This document shows positions 42,713 to 53,541 of a stretch of DNA of 64,000 nucleotides, in pieces; position 1 is the stretch's first letter; each line of letters begins with the position of its first letter. Location: assembly GCA_000827325.1 (NCBI GenBank), contig KN832874.1, positions 2,251,378 to 2,315,377 on the forward strand, given 5' to 3'. The translations under genes and the position numbers were made by a program. Below the pieces are notes generated by a model. It saw only the letters and a list, made by a program, of their open reading frames with translations, did not search any database and was not told where the DNA came from. This DNA comes from Oidiodendron maius Zn (Eukaryota; Ascomycota; Leotiomycetes; Myxotrichaceae).

Positions 42713-42922
42713 TTGACGTATGACGTATCTTTTCCGTCTTCTGACCTTCCACCCGTCCAGCCTGCTCACGCCGGTCCACCTATCATCGCTATCCCGCTAT
42801 CCACACCCCCAAGGGCGGCCCCAACGTCGTCGCTTGCAGGTGTAGGCGCCCCACTGGAAGCCTTCGAAGAACTCTCTTCTACCTTAAGCCTCGCCCATCT
42901 TGTCCCGACCTCCTCAGATTAG
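42713..42922 (+). promoter_or_regulatory. Possible upstream open reading frame in leader of the WOPR gene
   Basis: A 69-codon ATG-initiated frame ends 29 bases before the ATG of the Gti1/Pac2 gene, within a C/T-rich leader. It is low-complexity (Pro/Ser/Ala-rich) and lacks homology that I know. If the leader is transcribed, it would act as a uORF; transcription is not shown. Confidence 0.3.
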
Positions 42923-42951
42923 CTAGAGGCCTTCTTATTGCACCTGCAAGA

Positions 42952-43713
42952 ATGGGTTCTTCCTCCTCGCCTCTCGCCCCGACCTTCTATGGACATATTG
43001 CCTCCACTCAGGACAGCCTTCTGCTCTTTGAGGCCTGTCTCAGCGGCGCCCTCAACCACGTTGCTCGACGCCCCAACAATCGTGAGCAAGCTAGCTTGAT
43101 CAGGAGTGGAAACGTTTTCATCTATGCAGAGCACTCTTCGGGAATTAAACGCTGGACTGATGGCGTCACTTGGAGCCCAAGTCGGACCCTGGGCAATTTC
43201 TTCGTATATCGCGAGCTTGAGCGACCCTTCCCCCATGGAGAGAAGAAGAGGACGATGAAGCGTACCACGAGATCTCCCGGAATCTCCGATGCTGGGGTGC
43301 TATACGGAGGGCCGGGCGGCGGCCTGATCATCGTATACGAACCGGTCTCAACGGCCTCGAATTTTGATCCAAGAAGTCTCAGCAGCTTGATGCAGAAGGA
43401 GGCTGAGCGCTCGCTCATTGGATCCCTCGTGGACTCCTACGGCTTCATAGAGGACGGAATGGTCAAGAAGACCATTAGCATGACCGTCGGAGGCGTCTCC
43501 CATCATTTGGTCTCGTATTACACGATCGCCGATGTTATGAATAAAAAGTTCATTACTCCGTCTAAGGATCCCCGTTTCCAGTATATCACTCCTCGTCCAG
43601 GTATCATCACGAAGCAAAATTTTCGTGCGCCAACTGACGAGGTTGAGAAAGTGGACATCACCGACGGCGGAGGTTGTGTTCTCAATAGTACAAATAGTGC
43701 ATATACAGAATGA
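42952..43713 (+). CDS. Gti1/Pac2 (WOPR) family transcription regulator
   Basis: Single exon, 253 residues. The first WOPR box reads TFYGHIASTQDSLLLFEACL, then SGNVFIYAEHSSGIKRWTDG and WSPSRTLGNFFVYRELERPF. The second has SLIGSLVDSYGFIEDGMVKK, then SMTVGGVSHHLVSYYTIADV and TPSKDPRFQYITPRP. Both halves of this bipartite fungal DNA-binding domain (Wor1, Ryp1, Sge1, Pac2) are complete, with a short 50-residue linker. Relatives are nuclear master regulators of morphology, secondary metabolism and host-associated genes. The usual long Gln/Ser-rich C-terminal tail is missing: after the domain only about 35 residues remain, so this is a short paralogue or truncated at its 3' end. It stands alone in a transposon-rich stretch. 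Confidence 0.88.
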   Translation: MGSSSSPLAPTFYGHIASTQDSLLLFEACLSGALNHVARRPNNREQASLIRSGNVFIYAEHSSGIKRWTDGVTWSPSRTLGNFFVYRELERPFPHGEKKRTMKRTTRSPGISDAGVLYGGPGGGLIIVYEPVSTASNFDPRSLSSLMQKEAERSLIGSLVDSYGFIEDGMVKKTISMTVGGVSHHLVSYYTIADVMNKKFITPSKDPRFQYITPRPGIITKQNFRAPTDEVEKVDITDGGGCVLNSTNSAYTE

Positions 43714-44599
43714 AGTCTGTGTATACTATTTCCCGCTTTTCAATGCTCCCTCTGGTGTTCATGTTGGTGGTGGGAAACGAGTTGTCAGTATTAGAGACAC
43801 CTGCATCTGGCGGTCTGATCTCATTCTGTAGAGCGCCTAGATCATCCTTAAGGCTCGTTGCTGCCTTTCCACTCCTCATCACTTCCAGTCTCAGCTGTTT
43901 GGCCTGTCCTATATCTACCCAACCGACATCACCACGTCAAATCATTCTCTTGCTAGTCTTCGACACTTTCAGAATGAGCACGACTGCGTGAGCTTCGAGA
44001 CTCTACCAACAGATATCTCCGCATCATTGTAGGTCATTTGTACATTTTTGTACGGAATGTACCAAAAGTACCCCTGCCTGAGGTTAAAATTTACAGCATT
44101 TCACTAAGTGCAGCCACGTTACCCGGAAGAGCCACTTATTATTAATATTTACTTAGGACAGCCTCAGGGTATTCTGGTAAGGTATTCTAGTAACCTCAGC
44201 GCCTACGAATTGTCGTGCCTGCTAGTATTAAATCAAGCGTCTCTATTACGTCTTAAAATAAGCCATTAATTCAACTAACTTACTCTCTACCTAGGGCAGC
44301 AGCTTTTATAGTGAGCTGTCGCGTCCTTAATGGATATCGACGAGCCTTTTGATTATGGATCCAATACGCTCCCTGGCCCTGAACTTCCTGGCCCTGAGCT
44401 TCCTGGTCCCGATCTCCCTGGTCCCGAACCCATTGTTCACGCTGTAAATTAGTCCACCACGTATCAAACATTTCGTCTGGTGGATTAGAATGATCAACTT
44501 CACTAGCTACATTTATTACACTTAAAGTACTAGACGTAGTATCAGAATCTTCACCATCTATATCTTATAGTCAGTCTATCACTTATTAATATGTTACTC
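43714..44599. other. No recognisable gene
   Basis: Between the WOPR gene and the MULE relic. The stretch 44030-44075 contains inverted ttgtac/gtaccaa-type words that may belong to a transposon end. No gene is supported. Confidence 0.4.
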
Positions 44600-46200
44600 A
44601 AGACGAATACTTACCCTCGACTAGCTGGTCCCGTGCCCTTTGTGCTCTCTCATGTTCTACGGGTTGCTTAGGGCAGACCCTTCTATTATGCTCATCTTGA
44701 CGACATATTGAACAAAGCTTAATTTGCTTCTCAAGCTTATATTTGATCCGAATTCGAGCTACCTTTGCACGGCCACGTTTTACTTTCTTACGTGGTGGAA
44801 GGGGTTGATCATCTTGTAGTGATTGAAGCCCTTGGAGGGTCATTGGTGGAATTGGAAGTTGGTATGTGCGTTCGAGACATCCCATTTATAGTACGGACAA
44901 ACGTAATCATACGGATTATAGCCAAGGTACTGGATAGAGGCGATGGCATGGGAACAAGGTGCCATATACTCCTGATACTTTAAACAAGACTAGCATCCCT
45001 GTGTCAGACCGGTAAGTAAATGGAGAGATCCTGCATCTGGTAGAGTAGCAATAAACTCGGCTCCGCGAGACGTAGTAGCTAGAAAACTAGTTTCTGAAAC
45101 CTCGTGCGGTAGTTTCTCTATGTTTATAGCTTCGATATGCTGCATTTGAGAGGACTGGAGTTTCCAGGAGCTAATACTACTCGCTGTCGCTCATAGAAAG
45201 TCGTCAGAGTCCACTGGTAAAATTCACTGAGAAGCCGAAGTGGTGGAAGTTCCCGTATCTCCTGCCAGACCGAATTTGTTAGCTCCACAATATTAGATGT
45301 ATCGTGGCCATATTGTGGGAGTGGAAAGTGGATAAATTCGAAGTTCTGATAGGCAATTGAAGAGAGATACTCCTCAACCCGGGCGCATCCCTTTGGAGAG
45401 CCTGGATAGCTGTATTGAAGGTATCTTCAGACTGTGCACGAGCCATTTGCCAGAAAGGTGCTTTGAATTCTCCGCCGAATTTATGGTGTATATTCTCTGC
45501 AATATGCTGGCAACACATTGCATAATAATCTCCAAGAAGTGCTGATCCCACAGCACTAAGTAGGCCATTATCACGATCACTTATAGTGACATATCGAGGT
45601 AATGAATCACACTCAAATGCATTAACTATGTTCTCACAAACCAGCTCCACCAATCTTCGTTTTCACCTGGGACTAGAGCCCATGCCAATGGAAGAACGCG
45701 ATCTTCAGCATCAATTCCAACTGCGACTAGAAGCGTAAGATTATACCGGGATCGGGTATCCGTACCGTCAAGGGCGTCAAAGGGCCGAAGTGTGCTAAGC
45801 GATGCTCTAATTGATCCAAGCATAACAAATATAGCCTCAAATAGGTCAGTATCTGAAACCTTGTATCAATATATGTGCCTGCTATGTCATCTTCCATAGC
45901 TCGAGATATCCCAGCCGGTATCAGTCCAAAACTCACACCTTCGTCCCCATTTAGTGTATTGAGGAGGCATTCCCTTGCTCTCCATGCGGGCATATATGGC
46001 ACTCTTGGAAGCTGATGATATATTTGACCACGCTGTTGTATCTCCTTTGGCTTAATATGTAGATTAATTGTAATACCACGTTCCATAAGACTAGCTACGA
46101 CTCCAACGATTCCTTTGCTTCATCGATGTCTTTTTCTTGCCACGCGAACGCTCATTGTTGCCAGCAGCCGGGAGATCTCCTGAACTGAAAATAAGTCCAA
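44600..46200 (-). mobile_element. Decayed MULE (Mutator-like) transposase
   Basis: On the minus strand, in order and in shifting frames: a basic N-terminal stretch (NNERSRGKKKTSMKQRNRW), an upstream domain, then the catalytic region FDALDGTDTRSRYNLTLLVA and GIDAEDRVLPLAWALVPGEN. Next are LPRYVTISDRDNGLLSAVGS and CCQHIAENIHHKFGGEFKAP. Downstream near 44950-45010 come a SWIM-type KYQEYMAPCSHAIA-like text and a zinc knuckle CSICRQDEHNRRVC. All parts of a Hop-like MULE transposase are thus present, but frameshifts and stops (for example around 45640-45830 and 45100-45280) break it. It is not active. Confidence 0.8.
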
Positions 46201-47644
46201 TCTCATGTAATGAATGCGCATTTCATCGCGATGGATCGCAACGCTCGATAAACTGCCCATTGGGGTGATATTAGAAGCTTGCGTTCCAGATTATTGACAC
46301 GCCGTTAATGCGGCAGTGCAAATTTTCAGCGAGCAGGACAATGCTCCGATTCTGATTGTGGAGGCAAGGCACATATGATTTGTTGCAGAGTTAATTTGCT
46401 GAACTGCGGACAGCCTTATAAGAGGGTCTACACGTTTACAGACAGAAGAGGACTGATATGGTTGCAACGAACAAGGGCTAAGGTTGCTACAGTGACCTTG
46501 GCTTGCTTATTATATAGACATAGACAGGCGGTCGATGCCCCTAGCTAGTCTCTCTTCATACAATCGTTTACAGTCAAATCTGAGCCCAAGTTCAGCCATC
46601 TACTGACTTGACCTCTCACACTATTATATATTAGATAGGCTCCAAATGTAGAGTAATGTGACGGTACAAGAGCACGAACGAGGTCAAATGCGACTTGGGT
46701 AAAGTTATTGTTTACAAGTAAAGATATTCATAAGGACATCTGTAATTTAAGCTATATGCACAATATTCATGAATGACACTATTTACATGGTATAAATGTC
46801 ACATGGCTATCCCTTCACAGTAGCTATATAAGTAGTAAGTAGGATTGCTTTTTAACTATTGGCAATGCGCGGCTCAAACTATTGGCAGTATCCTGCAGGG
46901 GCTTATCGATAGCGAAGCTGAGTCTAGCCAAGGGAGTATCCCTTCACACTAGTACTTTTAGATACACTGCTTTAATTATTTTGCTATGCTGATGACCGAT
47001 GAATGCGCTGAAACGTGTCCGGGACTAGTAAAGCTTCAGAGTGAAATAACTTGGCAACCTCTTTGTACAAGAGGTATAAGTTAGTCTAGCATAATAAGCC
47101 CCAAGTCTTTGATGTGTGGAGACTAATAGCGTAGCTCTCTTATGCACGAGGCAGCTGATTTGTCCCATTTAAGAGAAATAATAATGTCTAACTTTCTACA
47201 AATAATGCAAACCCCTAATTCTATACACATTTAAGACCAACGTGAGGCATAATTATACTATAACGTATGAGGCATTAAGCTGTATATCTTCGTTACTGAA
47301 AGTCGAAAATCGAAAAGCGGGAAAATATCATGCCACTAATGTGCGGCCAGTATTATTATCAGACAGGGGTTTAAAGACCCATGGTTTGGGATCAATTTGT
47401 CCGGTATCTAGACGGGCTAGAGAAAAATGAGCAGGGTGAGTAGAGCAGCGTCACATCCGGACAACCTCTCGGTCAAATACAAGGGACGGCTAATCTTGGC
47501 TTCTCCCCCAAACCTCAAACCCCACGCGCCCCCACTCCTCCAAGGCACTGCTCATATATGTATGTACGAGGCCCCAGCCCAATTTCCCAGAACGTTGCTT
47601 CGTTCATTCTACCTTTATGAGTTGGCTCAATCGCCTATCCAGTC
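46201..47644. other. No recognisable gene
   Basis: Intergenic sequence with AT-rich patches. The last 100 bases before the esterase include tcatatatgtatgt at about 47549-47562, a TATA-like element roughly 90 bases upstream of its ATG. Nothing else is supported. Confidence 0.4.
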
Positions 47645-49426
47645 ATGAAGCCCTTTTCTTCTGCTTCTTCGGCAACTGTCTTGCTGGCTGTGTACAGCAT
47701 AACTGCTACGGCGACTCCTTCTGCATACGATTCAAAAAATGATGTGACATGGCGCGGCATTTATCGCACTGGTGTTGAAGTCTTCCTCAACATCCCATAT
47801 GGCCAGGACACAGGCGGCGAAAATCGCTTCAAGCCGCCACAGGCATATGTGCCAGACCGTGGAAGCACCATCCAGGCAGTTGCAGATGGACTTGCGTGTC
47901 CCCAGGACGTGGACGACATGAGTACAATTTCAGAGGATTGTCTCAGCCTGAACCTCGCGAGACCGAGCAAAACAACTTCGAAAGACCGTCTTCCTGTCAT
48001 GATATTTATCTATGGTGGAGGTTTATGGTCTGGCTCTGCTGGGGATGACGGCGGCGACACCTTAGTCAATGAATCTATCCAAAATGGCCTCCCTGTCATT
48101 TGTGTTTTCATTAACTATCGTCTGGGAAGTGAGTTAAACTACTCCCTTTGGGCTAATCTCGCAAGTTAAATACTAACGGAAATGGCAGTCTTCGGATTCG
48201 CACAATCCGATGCTCTAAAGTCGGAGGGCTCGGAGAATGCTGGCCTACGAGATCAGCGGCTCGCTATTGAGTGGATTCGCGACAATATCGGACATTTCGG
48301 TGGCGATGGAGATAGAATCACAATTTTTGGCCAGTCTTCTGGAGGTAAACACCTGGCTCACTATTCGTGCATCAATTATCCGGTTTATTCAAGTATCACT
48401 AATATGTCATCAGGGTTGTCCGTTGGACTCCAGGTCTTGGCATATGGCGGCGCCGAGCCAGTCCCATTTCAGCACGCTATTTGCGAGAGCCAGGCCATGG
48501 AGCCCGGAATCACGGGAAACTTCACTAGCGACGCTATGCAGGCCGTTATAGATAACCTAGACTGCAAAAAAGCCGACTGGCAGTCCAATGACACCATTGA
48601 TTGCCTCCGAGACCAAGACATGAAGTCACTTTTAAGCGCTTCGGTAGCGACTTATAACGGCGATCTCAACTTCGGCGACATTTGGCTTCCAGTAGTGGAC
48701 GGAGATTTCCTACCTGCTGCTCCCTCATACCTTATCAAGGAGGGCCGGTTCGCCAATGTGACGATGACTATGGGATGGTGTGAGGATGATATGGAAGCCT
48801 TTGTTGATCCAGGGGTTAAGACCGCCGCCGACACACGGCAACTTCTTGTGAACTATATCCCAAACGTAAGCAGTGGGAACATGGACACTCTCCTCTCACT
48901 TTACCCGTCATCGGATTTCCATGACGACACGGCAGCAGGATTGTCCCGCGAGTTTTACCGAACCTCGAGAATCTATCGCGATATTCTCATGACTTGTGAA
49001 CCTATATATTATGCTCAGTATCTGAGTGCAGCAGGCAATTCTGTGTATTTGTATGATTGGAACCAGACTCTTGATGCAGACCCGGGACACGGCCCGGAGC
49101 ATACAGCTGAGCTCCCATATGTTTTTGGTAATGTTGATTCTTCTGCACCAACTTCAGACTATGAGCTCATGCATAGAGCCTCGAGGAGCTGGTCCACTTT
49201 TGCCAACACGGCAAGCTTCAGCTTGGATGGCCATGAAACATTTAAGAATTTCACACAAGCATTTGTGGTTGAAGATAGTATTGGCATATTTGTTGCTGGC
49301 GGTCCAACTGAGGGCCTGTCTCAGATCGATGGTTCTGGGGCGATCCCGGCTTTAAACGCGCAGAAGCTGAGATCGAGATGCGACTTTATCAACTCTGCAA
49401 GTATGATCAAACAGTTACAATACTAG
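47645..49426 (+). CDS. Secreted type-B carboxylesterase/lipase
   Basis: Three exons (47645-48128, 48189-48344, 48414-49426) with introns of 60 and 69 bp give 550 residues. The N-terminal 24 residues form a signal peptide ending about TATATPSA. Family blocks follow: LNIPYGQDTGGENRFKPPQA, then EDCLSLNLARP, and the oxyanion loop FIYGGGLWSGS. The nucleophile elbow FGQSSGG (Ser211) is restored exactly by the second splice. The catalytic His lies in EHTAELPYVFG, and the acidic member is near GWCEDDMEAF. Such alpha/beta hydrolases cleave carboxylic esters outside the cell; the natural substrate is unknown. Length and all motifs are normal, so it should be active. A truncated transposon lies downstream and no pathway neighbours are seen. 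Confidence 0.9.
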
Positions 49427-49851
49427 GTGTGTAGTTTGGACTTTTTGGAGGAAGATATGGCAGTGTGCAGTTTTGCCTTTGCTGGAGGTTGTAATGTATT
49501 TACGACTCGTCTTCGCTCGCTGTTACTATTAAGGTCTGGGAATTCACTATTGAAGTATAGATTTGGCTTTAATATCAGCTACCCCTATGCATACTATGCG
49601 GTAACAGCTACCGCCCCGAAACGAAGTGAAAGGGAAAACTTATCCCACCGACAGGAGGTGTGCTGATGGGGTTGTGATGACCAATTGCGACCTCCACCAG
49701 CAAAGCCTTCCAAGCCCCATCAAGAAGGGTTCAGTGTTGCCGCGTACGCAGGTGAATCTTTATACCGCACGTAGATTGGCTTGATTAACCTCGATATTCC
49801 TAACTCAGGGCTCCTAATACTCTTAACTCTTAACTTAACTCAACCCACACA
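49427..49851. other. No recognisable gene
   Basis: Short stretch between the esterase stop and the integrase fragment. Probably 3' UTR followed by transposon sequence; no terminal repeat is identified. Confidence 0.35.
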
Positions 49852-50440
49852 ATGGCTACAATTGCTTCTATTAATCCGTTTCCAAACAATGTACGTAATG
49901 CGTTCCAGGACTATATCCACCAGCCTGAGTATAGCAACCGGGCACGTATTCCATATGCAAATTGGCGTCAGATGCATATCTTTCTTGATACTCCTGATCA
50001 AAAGCCTGAGAATTCAACTGAATCTAATCTCAAACATCGTGCCCTTATAGAGTTTGAACTCATCAGTAATCGACTATATCGACAGGGTGATAAGAAATAT
50101 CCAGATCCACGATATGTCGTCCCAGAAAGTGAGGCCTTTGATACTATTGTTAATGAGAATCTACAGCTCCTTCATGCAGGCAGGGATAAGGTTTGGGCAG
50201 CTATTCAACAGAAGTACTATGGTATTACCTGCTCAGAGGTTACCATTGTGCTAAAGCTCTGTAAGAATTGTGCCTTGAATAGGCCAGCAGCAACGAAAGC
50301 TCCGTTACAGCCAATTGTTTCTGGTCGAGCTTGGGAAAGAGTACAAGTTGATTTGATTGATATGAGGCATGAGCCTTCAGGTCAATATAAGTGGATATTG
50401 CATATCAAGGACCACTTCGCCGCTCGCACCATATGTGCTT
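49852..50440 (+). mobile_element. Integrase fragment (zinc-binding plus start of rve core), KRBA2/Ginger-like
   Basis: From the ATG: about 85 residues of N-terminal sequence, then an H2C2-type zinc-binding region (LQLLHAGRDKVWAAIQQKYY, LKLCKNCALNRPA). The first strand of the integrase core follows, RAWERVQVDLIDMRHEPSGQ, with the first catalytic Asp, and YKWILHIKDHF. After this the family sequence stops and unrelated text runs to 50529, so the second Asp and the Glu are missing. Fungal genomes hold many such integrase genes related to vertebrate KRBA2 and the Ginger group. This copy is truncated and inactive. Confidence 0.75.
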
Positions 50441-51067
50441 ACGAAGATACTGCTGAACCTCAAAAGAACACAAAAGGAAGCAAATCCGCATTTATGTACG
50501 GCTGCTGTATCGCGACAACTCTCACCTAGAAGATGGCAAATTATCCCGCAGTCAGAATGACGAAACAATTATCATATGCCGAGGTCCAGGCGCACTCAGG
50601 AAAGAAGGATCAAAAACAAGCCTCTGATCAGCGCAAGATACCCGAACGATCGAATAAATAAATTAATATGGCTCTACCCCTCGCTGACTTGTTTCACTTC
50701 CTCTATTCCGGGTCGCGGCTAAGGGTTGCAGGGATAACTGTAACCACTGTCTTCGCGATGATATCTCCAAGCCAGCAGCTCTGAGGCCCATCGATATCCT
50801 TTCAAGCTTAGCTCCACTTTCTTCCACTGATACTATCATTCCCAAAGACGACGCCCCGCTAATCGGAAACGCTGCAAAGGGCTCATCTCTCTGGCGCTCG
50901 ATCCTCGACACGCATGGCAAGGAGATCCTCGAGCGTGCGAGCCACCAGTTCCTAGATCTTGCTACGGCACTGCGGTTGCAAACTATCACCACAAGAGATC
51001 TCGTCGGCTCGCCAGCAAAGGCCGGACGCCTGGGTATAAGGATGCAAATGTTATCGAGGACAGCGTA
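50441..51067. other. Possible upstream part of a decayed protein gene
   Basis: The plus strand near 50790-51066 is open for about 90 codons without a Met, and a second frame overlaps it near 51000. It has coding-like composition but no recognised family. It may be the damaged 5' part of the basic protein that follows. Confidence 0.3.
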
Positions 51068-51745
51068 GTGAATCTTATAGTCGATGCATCTGATAAAGAT
51101 AAACAGCCCAGTCGCAGCGCACGTTCTACGTCGATACTACCTGGTGCGAGGAAAGGTCAAGGCCGGAGTGACTACACTGCTTCACCACATCCTTCGCCGG
51201 TCAACATTTTTCGAGAGCCGAAACGGCAGAAGATAGAAATGTGCGGCTCCCTACGTATAAGCGACCCTTCCCGTGTCAAAGACCATCCGCCGCAACCTCC
51301 TCCAACCTCTCTTGAGAAGCCAGGTAGTGTTAATGTGAAACGAAGGCAAGCAGATGTGGTAATTCAAGAGCAATGGTTCACGTCTCCCACACCAAGGGGA
51401 AAATCAGAGGCTGGGCTTGGCACAAAGGATGGCACCGTCCTTCAGGTCGTGCCTGCCTCTCCAAGGTGTCGCAATGTCTTGAAGAGGCTTCATGCTCAGC
51501 GTAGCACTCACGCGGTTTCGTATCAAATGAGAATCAATCCCGGAGGCTATCTGCCCAGCGTATCGAATTGGTTTTGTCATCAGACACGGAGCCGGAGTCC
51601 AGTGAAGACGACAATATTTAAGTCACCGCCGTGCCAAAAAAAAAATTATCATACCAGAGCAAGACAGGATAAAGAGAAAGGATCGAGGCAGGGCAAGAAA
51701 GAGATATGGCAGTCTTACTTTACGTTTTATCAATCGTCGTTTTAG
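51068..51745 (+). CDS. Hypothetical basic, disordered protein (partial)
   Basis: A frame of 225 codons without recognised domains. It is rich in Ser, Pro, Arg and Lys, and predicted disordered. The open frame continues upstream past position 51068 (NYHHKRSRRLASKGRTPGYK is in the same frame before it), so this start is not the true one. It ends in a lysine-rich tail after an eight-A run. It may be the surviving end of a nuclear protein or a transposon-associated protein. I cannot assign a function and doubt that it is intact. Confidence 0.3.
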   Translation: MNLIVDASDKDKQPSRSARSTSILPGARKGQGRSDYTASPHPSPVNIFREPKRQKIEMCGSLRISDPSRVKDHPPQPPPTSLEKPGSVNVKRRQADVVIQEQWFTSPTPRGKSEAGLGTKDGTVLQVVPASPRCRNVLKRLHAQRSTHAVSYQMRINPGGYLPSVSNWFCHQTRSRSPVKTTIFKSPPCQKKNYHTRARQDKEKGSRQGKKEIWQSYFTFYQSSF

Positions 51746-52086
51746 AAGCTCCAACGTCGGTATGATTTACCATGGAATTCCATCACCAGCTATATAGTCA
51801 TAGTAATCTCTGACCTTGTCTAGAACATCCACAAGCGCTCGCAGACTTTGTCTTGTAGATTATAACCGGTATACCTCTCTAATCATTGGCAAGGAGCAGT
51901 TGGTTCACGACCGGCCAGATTATATTCACTAGATTCTTAAAATTTATTTGGCTCCTTCCGATCCCTCTTCATTCTCCTCCCATCTACTCGAGATGTTCGA
52001 ATTGTGAAACCTCAATCATTACCAACACCCATATTCACTTCCGATCATTTTGACAGGTAGCAAGTCCCTCTACAAAGACTCTGCTC
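51746..52086. other. No recognisable gene
   Basis: Short stretch between the basic frame and the pogo fragment. Nothing is supported. Confidence 0.35.
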
Positions 52087-52800
52087 TTATTTTCCAAAAC
52101 GGCGGCATCGAAAGTCTCGGTCCATATACGGAATGAAGAGGGTGGATGTATTTCTACAGTTGAGCCACCATAGCAGTAAATGAAAAGCCACATGTTCAAC
52201 ACCGTTGCGCTCTATTTTAGTTCCTCTACGCGCCTTAAACGCGTCAAACCAGGCTGAGATCTTTTCAGGAGTGGCCTCTTTATGCCGTACAGACTCCAAT
52301 TGTCTTGAGTAAGTTCCTTTGAATTGCGGATGTCTTTGTAAGAATCTATAGATCCATTCGTGACCCATAGGAGTAGGATTTGACCGAAGGGTAGTTTGGG
52401 TTGATGCAAGTTGTACGCGTCGCATAAGAATTTCCTCGGCCATCTCCTTAATCAACAACGGTGTTGCAGGAAATCCAGTAGCAGTAAGACGCGTAATCCA
52501 TCTTGCTAATGTATTCTCTTCCGCGTTTGAAAGAAGCTGTTCAGTTTCGTGGGCTTCAGCACGCGTTTTTCGTCCAGCCATCCTATGACCAAGAATTGTT
52601 CTAGACACTTCAAAGTGTGCTGCAGCGTCACGAATTGATTTGTACTCTTCAGTTTCAATTGTAATAATAGCCAGCTGTATCTTCTCTTCAATTTGAGCTC
52701 GTGTGAATGGTTGTTGGAAGCTTATTGTAAAAGTGATGAAGAAGTGTTGAGGGAAGCAAGGTTTCAGTGGCCCGCTTCCCCATATGACCCGCTTCCCCAT
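52087..52800 (-). mobile_element. Pogo-type transposase, N-terminal half
   Basis: The minus strand carries an HTH_psq region, IETEEYKSIRDAAAHFEVSR, then a CENP-B-type domain: NTLARWITRLTATGFPATPL, LLIKEMAEEILMRR and HEWIYRFLQRHPQFKGTYSR. It ends just after the usual KISAWFDAF, before the DDE catalytic core, in unrelated sequence. The upstream flank (52808-52874) matches, in inverse orientation, the end of the element at 39903-40435, which supports a common transposon family. It is truncated and cannot transpose. Confidence 0.75.
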
Positions 52801-52807
52801 AAGTTAC

Positions 52808-52874
52808 GTTATTACAATAATATTGCAATATTTACTGTAATAGCCTTATATTATTACCCACACTGTCGATGGTT
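52808..52874 (-). repeat. Pogo-family terminal/subterminal repeat
   Basis: The reverse complement reads ggtaataatataaggctatt, then acagtaaatattgcaatatt. This is the same, with one difference, as 39924-39966 on the plus strand. It borders the pogo transposase and is taken as one end of that element. Confidence 0.65.
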
Positions 52875-53541
52875 ATCTGACTGCCAGCAGTTTGACCAAC
52901 CCCTGTACCGAGCCTGCTACCTCTAATATCGAGTCTCGTATATCTGCCAGTGGTTCTCAGGGCAAAGAAGTCTAGAGCTTTTCTTATTGCAACGAAGGTA
53001 ATTGAAGATAAAAACAGCATGCAGTATTATTCATAGCCCTGTTTTCAATTTTGCTCGCCTGAGGCGTGACTAAAGGGACGTCACTGTTGAAATGACCTTT
53101 CCCCGCTTTCTGTATATTATATCGGGGGTCGTCGCCACCACTCCCAACAGTATTGAATTAAGCCATTCTCACTGCTCTACGCTTATTTCGATATTGTGGT
53201 CCACTTATTTACCTACCCCAAGGGTCTTGGCGGGCGTCGAGGTGCGGAGCGGAGTCTAGCGTCGCGCTGAGCGTCTCCAGTTGGTGGAACATTCAAACCC
53301 GGCCAACGGCAAACTCATATCTGATAGCTGCATTTACCCAAATGATATGCCGGGGTCCCGGGAAGACACCAGGGATATCCTTGCCGTACTATATAGAGCT
53401 GGTCTTAGACTACACTGGGATATATATTGATGGTGCTGTCTGTGTTCCCGTAGTTTATTCGAGTACTCCAGAACCTGACAAGTAGCTGATCACGACTTCT
53501 ACGTCGATTTTGCGTCTCGCCTTGAGCGCGTCTTGACCATC
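52875..53541. promoter_or_regulatory. Upstream flank of the lyase gene
   Basis: Contains the short repeat at 53087-53127 shared with 39833-39885. The last 150 bases are the probable promoter of the lyase gene; tatatagagc near 53390-53399 is a TATA-like word about 145 bases upstream. No gene is seen. Confidence 0.35.
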
